NCBI GenBank assembly: GCA_964499465.1
Contig: CAZCLJ010000104.1
Location: 1 to 14,023, forward strand
From: JAAYJM01 sp964499465
GTDB lineage: Bacteria > Bacteroidota > Ignavibacteria > Kapaibacteriales > UBA2268
Direction of reading: 5' to 3'
DNA: 14,023 nucleotides
Shown here: positions 6,754 through 14,014 of the stretch, piece after piece
Numbering within the stretch: the first letter of the stretch is position 1
How the letters are laid out: each line of letters starts with the position of its first letter
Position numbers and translations under genes: made by a program
Notes under the pieces: generated by a model
Told to the model about the DNA's origin: nothing
The model's input: the letters and a program-made list of their open reading frames with translations, nothing else
Databases searched by the model: none

Positions 6754-9700
6754 ATGAAAATAATAAAATTAATTTTACCTGTAATAATCTTGCTGCTGCT
6801 GACTGTATTCAGTTCATTAGCAGAAAACAAGATGCTTCGCTTTGAATCAACAGGTAGGGTCGAATTCCCTGATTCCGAGAGTTTAGATTTGAACACAACG
6901 GAATTTACTGTGGAAGCTTGGGTTTATATCGAATCCTACTATAATGATTTAAAGTGTATTATAGGGAAAATCGGCTGGACAAACACCGACTGGAGCTATA
7001 ATTTCCATTTGACTGAAAATGGTCGTATTCATCTTAATATGAGAAATACAAATGGAACCTCTTTTCCTGTTTATAGCACCGCTGTCGTTCCTTTAAATGA
7101 ATGGCATCACATTGCTGGAGTTTACGATGGTTACGATATGCGTGTATATTTAGATGGTCAATTGGTATGCACTCCAGTAGCAGCTTCTGGAGGTATAAGA
7201 CAAAATAATCATCCTGTTCGTATGGGGGCTTGGACTTCCAGCGACCCGAATTATTTTGTAGGCAAAATGGATGAAGTTCGGGTTTGGAACTATGCCCGCA
7301 CCCAAAGCGAACTTCAAAGCTATATGTATTCAATTTTGAATCCAAATGAAACCGGACTCGCAGCTTATTGGAATTTCGATATTGGCGAAAGTCCTAATGT
7401 TTTGGACATTACCGCAAACAGCAACAACGGAACTATGTCTGGACCTTGTTATTATGAGAATTACAGCGTTCCTATGATTCCGCCTTTCGCTCCTGTTGTT
7501 TCTACTGGGCTGCCTTATACTATTGTTGTTCAAACTGCGGAAATCAACGGAGCTAGTATTTTAAACGGTTCACAAATTGCCGTTTATGATGATACTTTGT
7601 GCGTTGGTTCTGCTATTTTTGTCAATAACAACGTTGTTCTTACTGCATGGGAAAAAGATACATCTTTGGAACTACCGGGATTTACAGCGGGCAATCCAAT
7701 GGCTTTTAAATTAAGAACAATATGGCATTCGGAAGTAGTTGAATTTGATATGAATGCTGAGTTTATTCAGGGAAATGGGAGCTTTGGCTCCCAGCCCTTT
7801 ACTGTTGTGCAGCTAACACAAACAACAGATTTAATTCCTAATATTGAACTCGAACAGCAGAGCGTTTATTGCGGAAATGTGCCAGTTGGAAATAATTCGC
7901 TTAATTATCTAAGAATAACAAATACTGGAACAACAAATCTTTATTTACGTAATTTGCTAACGAACAATAATGTTTTTAAATTAAACAAAAATAATCTACT
8001 AATACCGGCTGGTCAAACTGATTCTATTGGAATTACTTTTCAGCCGACCCAAACAGGTGAGCAATTTGCAAATTTAACTTTTTCCTGCGATGACCCGGAT
8101 ATCCAAAATTTTGTTGTTCCTTTAACAGCTTTTGGAACTGCTTCGCTTGTGGCTTTACCAAAACTAAGTGCTACTAATTTGAATTTAGGCGGCACTTCTG
8201 TTGGGGTGCCGGTAACAGCATCAGTTGATTTAACAAATCTTGGGCTTGCAGACTTAATTGTTAGTTCAATTTCAACTGGTAGCTTAAATTTTTCAATTCT
8301 GTCGCCACAGGCATTTACTCTTGGCTATGAGGAATCTCTGGAAATTCTTATTGAGTTTAATCCCGGAATAGCTGGCTATTTTGATGCTGAAATCAGTATT
8401 AATTCAAACGTTGGAAACATTCTTTTTACAGCGGTTGGAGTAGCAAGCAGCGGGTATTTTACTTCTGTTGCTCCTACCGGGCTTCCATACAATATATTAA
8501 TTGATTCAGCCAAAATTCAGAATACAAATTTGAGTATTGGTGATGAAATTGCTGTATTTGACGACACACTTTGCGTTGGTGTTGGAACTGTGTTTAGCAA
8601 TGACTTATGCCTAAAAACAACTGGAAATGGTTATATACAGATTCCATCTCTTACTCTTCCATCATCATTTACTTTGGAAGCAAGTGCAAAATTCCCACTA
8701 CCTTCCACAAGTGGTGGCTATCGCACTTTATACCAGCATGCCGGCAATCATCATCATATTTTAATCCATTCAAATGGTTTGCTCGGGCTTTATATCAGCA
8801 GTTTTTATAGCTCCGGATTTAATGTAAATACTCTGACTGCCGGCTGGCATCACATTGCAGTTACTTCAAACGGTAGCAGAACAAAGTTTTACGTTGATGG
8901 CGATTTAGTCGGAACAATTCCAAACGTTCAGGGAAATCCAGTTAATTATATTGGAAACTGCCCAAGTTGCAACCAGCATACCGGATTAACCGATGAATAC
9001 CGCATTTGGAATTATGAACGAAGCTCTGAACAACTCAAAGCTAATATGCACAGGTCTTTAATCGGCAATGAAACTGGCTTGCTTGCCTATTGGAACTTCA
9101 ACAATGAAACAGCAGAGGATTTATCTGCAAATAGTTTTAACGGAACACTATTTAATACTTCAAAACTTATGTTCGGTGGTCCTGTTTGTTTTGAAAATCC
9201 ACTGCCAGTTACAGTTTGGGAAAAAGATGTTGAAAATGAATATCCCGGTTTTACAAATGGAAATCCAATTTCCTATAAATTCTATGCTAATACTTATAAT
9301 ACTAATTTAGAATTAACGCCGGTTCCAACATATTCAGTAGGAAACGGCACTTTTGGAAACGGACTGTTTTCAAAATTAGCACTTAACCACGATATTGTTT
9401 TTGCTCCTAAAATTAGCACCGACACAAATTCAAGGTTTATTGGACAAGCGATGCTTAATTCTACTTTGCTTGATACAATCGAAGTGTTCAACGAAGGGAA
9501 TGCCCCGCTCAGCTTGTATATAGTTAGCGATAATTCAGAGTTTAGCTTTTTGCAAAATAGCTATTTGATTGAAGGAAATTCTTCAGTGCAAATTCCAATT
9601 CAATTTGTGCCAACAAATACTGCAATAAGACAAACAAGAATTACGATTTCTTCAAATTCAGAAGAAAATGGAACTATATCCTATACTCTTTGGGGCTTGG

Positions 9701-12700
9701 GGATACCAATCTACGTTCCGGAACTGGCTGCATATCCAAATATTTTGAATTTTGCAGGTGTTCCCGTCAATTCAGAAAAAACAGAAACAATTTCCCTCAT
9801 CAACCAATCTTCTGAAATTCTTACTATTTCTAATATCTCTTTAGATAACGAAGCATTTTCTCTTGAAGTAGAAACACCGATAGTTCTTGCCCCAAGCGAT
9901 ATGCTAGAATTAGAAATAAGTTTTGCTCCTTTATTGAAAAAGGGATATAGCGGGGTTTTATCAATAGTTTATAATGGCTATACTAACAAAATACCAGTAA
10001 CAGGTCAAGGAGCAGCAGGTCATTTCAACTCCGTTCCTGAAACCGGGCTTTCGTATTCTATAATTGTAGATTCTGTCAGCATACAGGGATTTAATCTGAA
10101 TTTAGGTGATGAAATAGCTGCTTATGACGACACTTTATGCGTTGGCGTTGCCCGTGTAACTGCATCAGGAAATTCAGTTTATTTAGATGGAAATAGTAGT
10201 TATATCCAGTCTGCAACCGACATACCGGAAAATGGATTTACAATTTCATTTTTCTTTAAAACGACAAATCAAAACTGCGGTTTGTTTTCTGCTGGAACAA
10301 CACTTAATTCAACCCGCGACAGGCAGGTTTGGTTAAGCAACGGTATGATTTACTGCCGAATGGCAAGTTGGGAAAATATCAATTCTGCCGGCTTGAATTA
10401 TGCCGATGGCGCCTGGCACCAGGTTGTTTATGTTGCTGGTGGAGGCGAAGGTAGCCAAAAGCTATATGTTGATGGTGTACTTAAAGCAGTCGGCGTTAAA
10501 GCAGTTTCTGCTTTTACCGAACAAAACAATTTTGCTATTGGTTACTCAAATCAAGCTACTAATCCATTCTTTACCGGTTGGGTCGATGAAGTGAGAATAA
10601 AAAACTATGCTATGAGTGCAACTCAAATCAAAAATGAGCTAAATTTAAACATTTCTCCTCAAAGCGAAGGACTTATTTCTTATTTCAATTTTGATGATTC
10701 AGAAATAATTGATATTACTGGAAATCCAAGTGAATTAACTATTTTTGGCAATCCAATTCTTACAAACGACGGGCCTATTGCAAGAAATACTATTCTAACT
10801 ACTTGGCAGAAAGACGATGATTTACTTTTGCCCGGTTTTACCCCCGGACATAATATAACTTACAAAGTATGGACGAAAATATACAGAACAGACGTTGAAA
10901 CCTTCGGAAATCCAGTTTACAAAATAGGTAATGGCACTTTTGGTAATGGCACTTTTTCGGTTGTCAATCTGTTTGCAAATCCGAATATTGAGCCACCATA
11001 CAATCCAAATGCAATAAATAAATGGAAATATATAAATGTTGCTGCATCTGGTCTGAGCCGAGTTTTAAGAATCGACACAGACAACGGACAAATTGTTGGT
11101 GTTTATCAGACAAATCAGGCAAGCAATGGCAATCCTTCAAGAACAACAGTAGATTTTGACGCTTCAGTTTGGGTTGGCAACCGTGCTGAAAGTTCAGTTT
11201 GCAAAATTGGACTTATTATTGGTGGAACCCGTTGCAATGCCGATAGCACTCCAAATCCCAATGGTGATTACTTATTGCCTCCATTTGATTATCCGGTTGA
11301 TGCAATTGAAAAATACGACAGAAATGGCGATGGATTAATAAAAACATCAATGGGACTTAAAGACGGCACATTTCACGTTTTACCTTGGACTTCCGGCGTG
11401 CCTGACGACGAACTGATTACTTACTATGGCGGCTTAAATCAATATTGTTCAACTATGAATTATATGCGTCATATTTCAGTTGACCAGGATAATAACATTT
11501 GGGCAGGAGCACACTCGAGCGCTCTCGGCTTCGTTAAACTTAACGGCGAAACTGGTGAAGTAATGGAGGTAAACTGCAATGGATGCGGTGGTTACGGCGG
11601 ACTTATTGATAAAAACAACGTTCTTTGGTCATCTTCCCGCTCGCCTTGGGGACTTTTAAGACGCGACTTGAATACAAATACCGAAACCTGTCTTTCTGCT
11701 TATGGCTCTTATGGTCTAACAGTTGATTTAACAGGTAATATCTGGAATGCTAACTGGGAACAGGGCTACGTAAGAAAATTTGCTGATGACGGAACTTTAC
11801 TTGAGAATTTCAATATAGGTAGAGCTGCCCGCGGTCTTGCTTATAATCCTTCTGATAAAAATGTTTGGGTAGCTAACACATATCAAAATACTGTTTGCAG
11901 AATGGATACACTGGGAAATGTCATTAAATATGTTCCGGTAGGAGCAGGCCCAACCGGCGTTGCTGTAGATTATAACGGAAAAGTTTGGATTACAAATTTA
12001 GACGGCGATAACGTTATGCGAGTTGACCCTAACGTTGATAACGGAACGGTCGATTTGAACGTTTATCTTGGTGCAGGTGCTTATCCTTATAATTACAGCG
12101 ATATGACCGGCACGACATTGCGTTCTATCCTTTACCCACTTCCTGAAGTAGAAGTTTTCGGAAATGTATCGGTTTGTGAAAACACTGCATATCAATACAG
12201 AACTACTCCGCAAGCAGGAACTATTAACGCATGGTCTGCTATTGGCGGAACTATTATCGGCTCTGTTGTTTCCGATACTATTAATGTCCTTTGGGGGGTG
12301 AGCGGTGAAGGAGAGGTTAAGTTAGTTAAGGAATTAGTTGCAACCGGTGGTATTGATTCTACCATTGTTCCAATCATCATCAATCCCATTCCAAATCCAA
12401 TAATCAGCGGAAATCAAAATGTATATACAAATTCTTATGAAGAGTATTCAGTTTCTACTCCAGAAAATTGCTTCAATTCATGGACAGTAGAAGGTGGCAC
12501 TATTGAAGGACCTGTAAATGAAAACCAGGCAATTGTTCACTGGAACGGTGAAGTTGGTGTTGGCATTGTTCGTGTTGTCCAAACTTCAGATGCCGGTTGT
12601 CAAGATACTACTGAAATGGAGGTTACAAAGCAACTTAATATTTCTTCGATAGACATTGATTTAGCTACTGGCTGGAATTTGATTTCTAGCAATGTTATGC

Positions 12701-13806
12701 CACCGGATTTAAGTATCAACAGCATTTTTTCTTATATTTCGACTTCTGTAAATATTATGAAAAATCTATTTGGAGATATGTATGTCCCGGCTTTTGGTAT
12801 TAACTCTATTGTATTTTGGAATATGCAGCAGGGATATGCCCTTAATGCAATGAACAATACGATACTTAATATTGAAGGCGATATAATTATTCCTCAGTAT
12901 TATCCTATAGATATGCTCTATGGCTGGAACTTAACTGCATATCTCCGTGATAATCCGATGTCGCCGACAAACGCTTTGGCAAGCTTGGGAACCTCGCTTG
13001 TCCTTGCAAAAAATAATGCCGGAGGACTTTACGTTCCTTCTCAGGGTATTAACACCATTGGGAATATGGAAACAGGGCAGGGGTACTATATGTATTTGAA
13101 TTCTGCTTCTGTTCTAACATACCCAAGCAACAGTTCGCGTAAGCTGGCAGTGTTGAGCAGTTTAACTCCTCTTCCAGTCAATTTAATCCCAAGATTTAAA
13201 AATACTGGAAATAATGCTACACTGCTTCTTGATATTGAAAAAAATGATGGAAATGAAATTGGTATTTTCAACTTAAATGGTGAGTTGATTGGTGCAGGTG
13301 CTGTGCATAACGGAATTGCAGCTGTAACTGTTTGGGGAGACGATTTGCTAACTTCTGATATCGAAGGTGCCGAAGCAGGTGAATTGCTTTCTGTGAAATT
13401 ACTAAATACAAAAAATAATAAACTCTCAGAACTTTCAATGTTAAACCTTAGGGATTTGACTTTAGAAACTGATTTAAACAATATGCTCTATAAGGAAAAT
13501 GCAATTTACTCGGCAAAAGCTATTGCGCAAGCCGATGAAATTGCAGATTTCAAAATTGAGTGTATTCCAAATCCCAGTTCTGCAAACACAGTATTTCAAT
13601 TCCAGATTACTGAAAATAATACTTTAGCAGAAATTGAAGTCTATACAATTCAAGGCGAATTAGTTGCAAGAATGGGAAATAATATTTATACTTCAGGAAC
13701 ACATAGAGTTAATTACGATGTAAGTAATTTAGCAAATGGAGTTTATAACGTTGTTCTCCGCTCTGGAACAGAAAGAATATCAACAATGATGGTAATTGAA
13801 AAGTAA
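6754..13806 (+). CDS. Giant secreted multidomain surface protein (LamG, ASH-like Ig, beta-propeller, PKD, T9SS sorting domain)
   Basis: The 2350-residue product is probably a surface-anchored or released binding protein. It starts 15 nt after the upstream stop with a clear signal peptide (1-23, cut after SLA), so ATG 6754 is well placed, although no good Shine-Dalgarno sequence precedes it. Modules: LamG (25-241); DEIA-type module (244-356); two ASH/choice-of-anchor-D-like Ig domains (361-464, 466-566); DEIA module (566-880) split by LamG (618-816); two further ASH-like domains (881-983, 984-1089); DEIA module (1089-1410) split by LamG (1140-1343); NHL/Vgb-like beta-propeller (1416-1793); two PKD-like domains (1795-1963); paired GWNLIS/YVP modules (1964-2123); a degenerate DEIA module (about 2141-2230); and a sorting domain (2266-2350; IPNPSS near its start, LANGVYNVVL near its end). 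It shares four module types with the upstream protein and the same C-terminal order, so the pair probably form one operon of paralogous mosaics. No enzymatic activity can be assigned. Confidence 0.9.
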   Translation: MKIIKLILPVIILLLLTVFSSLAENKMLRFESTGRVEFPDSESLDLNTTEFTVEAWVYIESYYNDLKCIIGKIGWTNTDWSYNFHLTENGRIHLNMRNTNGTSFPVYSTAVVPLNEWHHIAGVYDGYDMRVYLDGQLVCTPVAASGGIRQNNHPVRMGAWTSSDPNYFVGKMDEVRVWNYARTQSELQSYMYSILNPNETGLAAYWNFDIGESPNVLDITANSNNGTMSGPCYYENYSVPMIPPFAPVVSTGLPYTIVVQTAEINGASILNGSQIAVYDDTLCVGSAIFVNNNVVLTAWEKDTSLELPGFTAGNPMAFKLRTIWHSEVVEFDMNAEFIQGNGSFGSQPFTVVQLTQTTDLIPNIELEQQSVYCGNVPVGNNSLNYLRITNTGTTNLYLRNLLTNNNVFKLNKNNLLIPAGQTDSIGITFQPTQTGEQFANLTFSCDDPDIQNFVVPLTAFGTASLVALPKLSATNLNLGGTSVGVPVTASVDLTNLGLADLIVSSISTGSLNFSILSPQAFTLGYEESLEILIEFNPGIAGYFDAEISINSNVGNILFTAVGVASSGYFTSVAPTGLPYNILIDSAKIQNTNLSIGDEIAVFDDTLCVGVGTVFSNDLCLKTTGNGYIQIPSLTLPSSFTLEASAKFPLPSTSGGYRTLYQHAGNHHHILIHSNGLLGLYISSFYSSGFNVNTLTAGWHHIAVTSNGSRTKFYVDGDLVGTIPNVQGNPVNYIGNCPSCNQHTGLTDEYRIWNYERSSEQLKANMHRSLIGNETGLLAYWNFNNETAEDLSANSFNGTLFNTSKLMFGGPVCFENPLPVTVWEKDVENEYPGFTNGNPISYKFYANTYNTNLELTPVPTYSVGNGTFGNGLFSKLALNHDIVFAPKISTDTNSRFIGQAMLNSTLLDTIEVFNEGNAPLSLYIVSDNSEFSFLQNSYLIEGNSSVQIPIQFVPTNTAIRQTRITISSNSEENGTISYTLWGLGIPIYVPELAAYPNILNFAGVPVNSEKTETISLINQSSEILTISNISLDNEAFSLEVETPIVLAPSDMLELEISFAPLLKKGYSGVLSIVYNGYTNKIPVTGQGAAGHFNSVPETGLSYSIIVDSVSIQGFNLNLGDEIAAYDDTLCVGVARVTASGNSVYLDGNSSYIQSATDIPENGFTISFFFKTTNQNCGLFSAGTTLNSTRDRQVWLSNGMIYCRMASWENINSAGLNYADGAWHQVVYVAGGGEGSQKLYVDGVLKAVGVKAVSAFTEQNNFAIGYSNQATNPFFTGWVDEVRIKNYAMSATQIKNELNLNISPQSEGLISYFNFDDSEIIDITGNPSELTIFGNPILTNDGPIARNTILTTWQKDDDLLLPGFTPGHNITYKVWTKIYRTDVETFGNPVYKIGNGTFGNGTFSVVNLFANPNIEPPYNPNAINKWKYINVAASGLSRVLRIDTDNGQIVGVYQTNQASNGNPSRTTVDFDASVWVGNRAESSVCKIGLIIGGTRCNADSTPNPNGDYLLPPFDYPVDAIEKYDRNGDGLIKTSMGLKDGTFHVLPWTSGVPDDELITYYGGLNQYCSTMNYMRHISVDQDNNIWAGAHSSALGFVKLNGETGEVMEVNCNGCGGYGGLIDKNNVLWSSSRSPWGLLRRDLNTNTETCLSAYGSYGLTVDLTGNIWNANWEQGYVRKFADDGTLLENFNIGRAARGLAYNPSDKNVWVANTYQNTVCRMDTLGNVIKYVPVGAGPTGVAVDYNGKVWITNLDGDNVMRVDPNVDNGTVDLNVYLGAGAYPYNYSDMTGTTLRSILYPLPEVEVFGNVSVCENTAYQYRTTPQAGTINAWSAIGGTIIGSVVSDTINVLWGVSGEGEVKLVKELVATGGIDSTIVPIIINPIPNPIISGNQNVYTNSYEEYSVSTPENCFNSWTVEGGTIEGPVNENQAIVHWNGEVGVGIVRVVQTSDAGCQDTTEMEVTKQLNISSIDIDLATGWNLISSNVMPPDLSINSIFSYISTSVNIMKNLFGDMYVPAFGINSIVFWNMQQGYALNAMNNTILNIEGDIIIPQYYPIDMLYGWNLTAYLRDNPMSPTNALASLGTSLVLAKNNAGGLYVPSQGINTIGNMETGQGYYMYLNSASVLTYPSNSSRKLAVLSSLTPLPVNLIPRFKNTGNNATLLLDIEKNDGNEIGIFNLNGELIGAGAVHNGIAAVTVWGDDLLTSDIEGAEAGELLSVKLLNTKNNKLSELSMLNLRDLTLETDLNNMLYKENAIYSAKAIAQADEIADFKIECIPNPSSANTVFQFQITENNTLAEIEVYTIQGELVARMGNNIYTSGTHRVNYDVSNLANGVYNVVLRSGTERISTMMVIEK
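6826..7476 (+). other. N-terminal LamG domain (gene 2)
   Basis: Residues 25-241, starting directly after the signal peptide, so this would be the mature N-terminus. Signatures: FTVEAWVYI, EWHHIAGVY followed by MRVYLDGQLV, KMDEVRVWNYART, and GLAAYWNFD. Unlike the other three LamG domains in the window, it is not nested in another domain. Confidence 0.85.
7483..7821 (+). repeat. DEIA module, first copy in gene 2 (uninterrupted)
   Basis: Residues 244-356: STGLPYTIVVQ, GSQIAVYDDTLCVG, 13 residues to the Trp of AWEKD, LPGFTAGNP, then GNGSFGSQPFTVVQL. This is the clean reference copy for the two split copies downstream, whose halves match it closely. Confidence 0.75.
7834..8451 (+). other. Two ASH / choice-of-anchor-D-like Ig domains (gene 2)
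   Basis: Residues 361-464 and 466-566. Each has the pattern of a strand, 'G.vpVG....L.ltNtG...L', an 'iPAGq...I.I.F.P...G' turn, and a closing strand set (VPLTAFGTA; LFTAVGVAS). Two further, weaker copies follow at 9394-10020. Ig-like spacers of this type typically extend surface proteins. Confidence 0.7.
8449..9393 (+). repeat. DEIA module split by a nested LamG domain (gene 2, first)
   Basis: Residues 566-880. The front half (PTGLPYNILIDS, GDEIAVFDDTLCVG ending at residue 609) and the back half (VTVWEKD with Trp 822, YPGFTNGNP, GNGTFGNGLFSKLAL) together make one normal DEIA module. Between them, at 8605-9201, lies a complete LamG domain (FTLEASAKF, GWHHIAVTS, TKFYVDGDLV, DEYRIWNYERS, GLLAYWNFN). 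The distance from CVG to Trp is 212 residues instead of 13-14. Confidence 0.8.
9394..10020 (+). other. Third and fourth ASH-like Ig domains (gene 2)
   Basis: Residues 881-983 and 984-1089. Markers are DTIEVFNEGNAPLSLYI with VQIPIQFVP in the first, and AGVPVNSEKTETISLINQSS with LELEISFAPLLKKGYSG in the second. They repeat the two-Ig spacer that precedes the previous split DEIA module, so the unit 'two Ig + DEIA with nested LamG' occurs twice in a row. Confidence 0.65.
10018..10983 (+). repeat. DEIA module split by a nested LamG domain (gene 2, second)
   Basis: Residues 1089-1410. The front half has ETGLSYSIIVDS and GDEIAAYDDTLCVG ending at residue 1131. The back half has LTTWQKD with Trp 1351, LPGFTPGHN and GNGTFGNGTFSVVNL. 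The LamG domain between them (about 10171-10782) shows VYLDGNSSYIQ, FTISFFFKT, AWHQVVYVA, QKLYVDGVLK, WVDEVRIKNYAMS and GLISYFNFD. The distance from CVG to Trp is 219 residues. Confidence 0.8.
10999..12132 (+). other. NHL / Vgb-like beta-propeller (gene 2)
   Basis: Residues 1416-1793. Six blade signatures with a conserved Trp are visible: SVWVGN (W1473), NIWAGA (W1583), VLWSSS (W1625), NIWNAN (W1664), NVWVAN (W1705) and KVWITN (W1745). The last five are 39-42 residues apart, as in NHL or streptogramin-lyase-like propellers. The gap between the first and second holds an insert with an EF-hand-like loop, DRNGDGLI (1522-1529), which may bind Ca2+. A lyase function is not supported; a binding propeller is more likely in this context. 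Confidence 0.75.
12136..12642 (+). other. Two PKD-like domains (gene 2)
   Basis: Residues 1795-1880 and 1881-1963. Each has the Bacteroidota PKD-like pattern: 'vfGnvsvCEnt.yqYrt', then 'W...GGTI.G', then 'inV.W...GeG.v.lv', with a closing strand (PIIINPIPNP; MEVTKQL). They probably act as spacers between the propeller and the C-terminal block. Confidence 0.7.
12643..13122 (+). repeat. Tandem GWNLIS / YVP..GINT modules (gene 2)
   Basis: Residues 1964-2123. The first unit has GWNLISSNV (from W1974), DMYVPAFGINSI and MQQGYALNAM. The second has GWNLTAYL, GGLYVPSQGINTIG and TGQGYYMYLN. It corresponds to the pair in the upstream gene at 5545-6042. Confidence 0.75.
13174..13443 (+). repeat. Degenerate DEIA module (gene 2)
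   Basis: Residues about 2141-2230. NDGNEIGIFNLNGELIG replaces the GDEIAVFDG..CVG motif, so the Cys is lost. There are still exactly 13 residues from IG (2180) to Trp 2194 of VTVWGDD, followed by EGAEAGELLSVKLL. Its position between the paired modules and the sorting domain equals that of the last copy in the upstream gene. Confidence 0.6.
13549..13803 (+). other. T9SS type A-like C-terminal sorting domain (gene 2)
   Basis: Residues 2266-2350. It contains CIPNPSSANTVFQFQI, AEIEVYTIQGELV, LANGVYNVVLRSG and a final MMVIEK. This is the standard layout of a type A sorting domain and supports export by T9SS. Confidence 0.85.
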
Positions 13807-13843
13807 GAGGAAACTCACAACTTCTTATTACTATGTTTTTTTT
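13802..13843 (+). terminator. Possible weak intrinsic terminator overlapping the stop codon
   Basis: Positions 13802-13810 can pair with 13821-13829 (nine pairs, two of them G-U) around a 10-nt loop. Eight Ts follow at 13836-13843, six nt after the stem. The stem is AT-rich and begins at the last codon, so it would be weak. The stronger hairpin at 13857-13889 lacks a T-run after it. Confidence 0.35.
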
Positions 13844-13856
13844 AATTTTAAAATAA

Positions 13857-13889
13857 AGATGTCCTACATCTCCGAGATGTAGGACATCT
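13857..13889. repeat. Perfect 15-bp inverted repeat with internally palindromic arms
   Basis: AGATGTCCTACATCT (13857-13871), loop CCG, and AGATGTAGGACATCT (13875-13889) are exact reverse complements. Each arm contains its own small inverted repeat, GATGT with a 3-nt centre and ACATC, so the same 5-mer occurs four times in alternating orientation. No T-run follows (GGCTTAATAAAAA), so it is not a classical terminator on the plus strand. A REP-like dispersed element or a protective mRNA 3' structure fits; copy number elsewhere is unknown. Confidence 0.8.
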
Positions 13890-13962
13890 GGCTTAATAAA
13901 AATTCGTAAAGTTTATTATCTTCAGAAGCCCAGCCCCCATTTAGTTTGCTATATCGAATGCT

Positions 13963-14014
13963 TGTCATTTCGAACCCCATATAAAGCAATTGCTATATTT
14001 AAATGGAGATGACA
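13963..14014. repeat. Imperfect inverted repeat near the window edge
   Basis: TGTCAT (13963-13968) and ATGACA (14009-14014) frame an imperfect stem centred on the perfect palindrome AGCAATTGCT (13985-13994), with CCAT/ATGG and TATA segments also pairing. The GTCATTTCGAAC start resembles dispersed intergenic repeats seen in many bacterial genomes. No coding region is seen from 13807 to the window end. Confidence 0.45.

Noticed and set aside
8605..9201. Insert in the DEIA module considered as an intein or mobile element
   Set aside because: There is no intein splicing motif at the borders (no Cys/Ser start with His-Asn end), no transposase and no target-site repeats seen. The insert is a normal LamG domain by its own motifs.
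10999..12132. Streptogramin lyase (Vgb) function for the propeller
   Set aside because: Blade motifs match the broad NHL/Vgb-like fold, but the catalytic His/Glu/His set could not be placed, and the domain sits in a giant exported mosaic protein.
13086..13481. 131-codon open frame on the minus strand
   Set aside because: It lies wholly inside the well-supported second gene, and its translation is Ser/Phe/Ile-rich without domain features, as expected for the shadow of an AT-rich gene.
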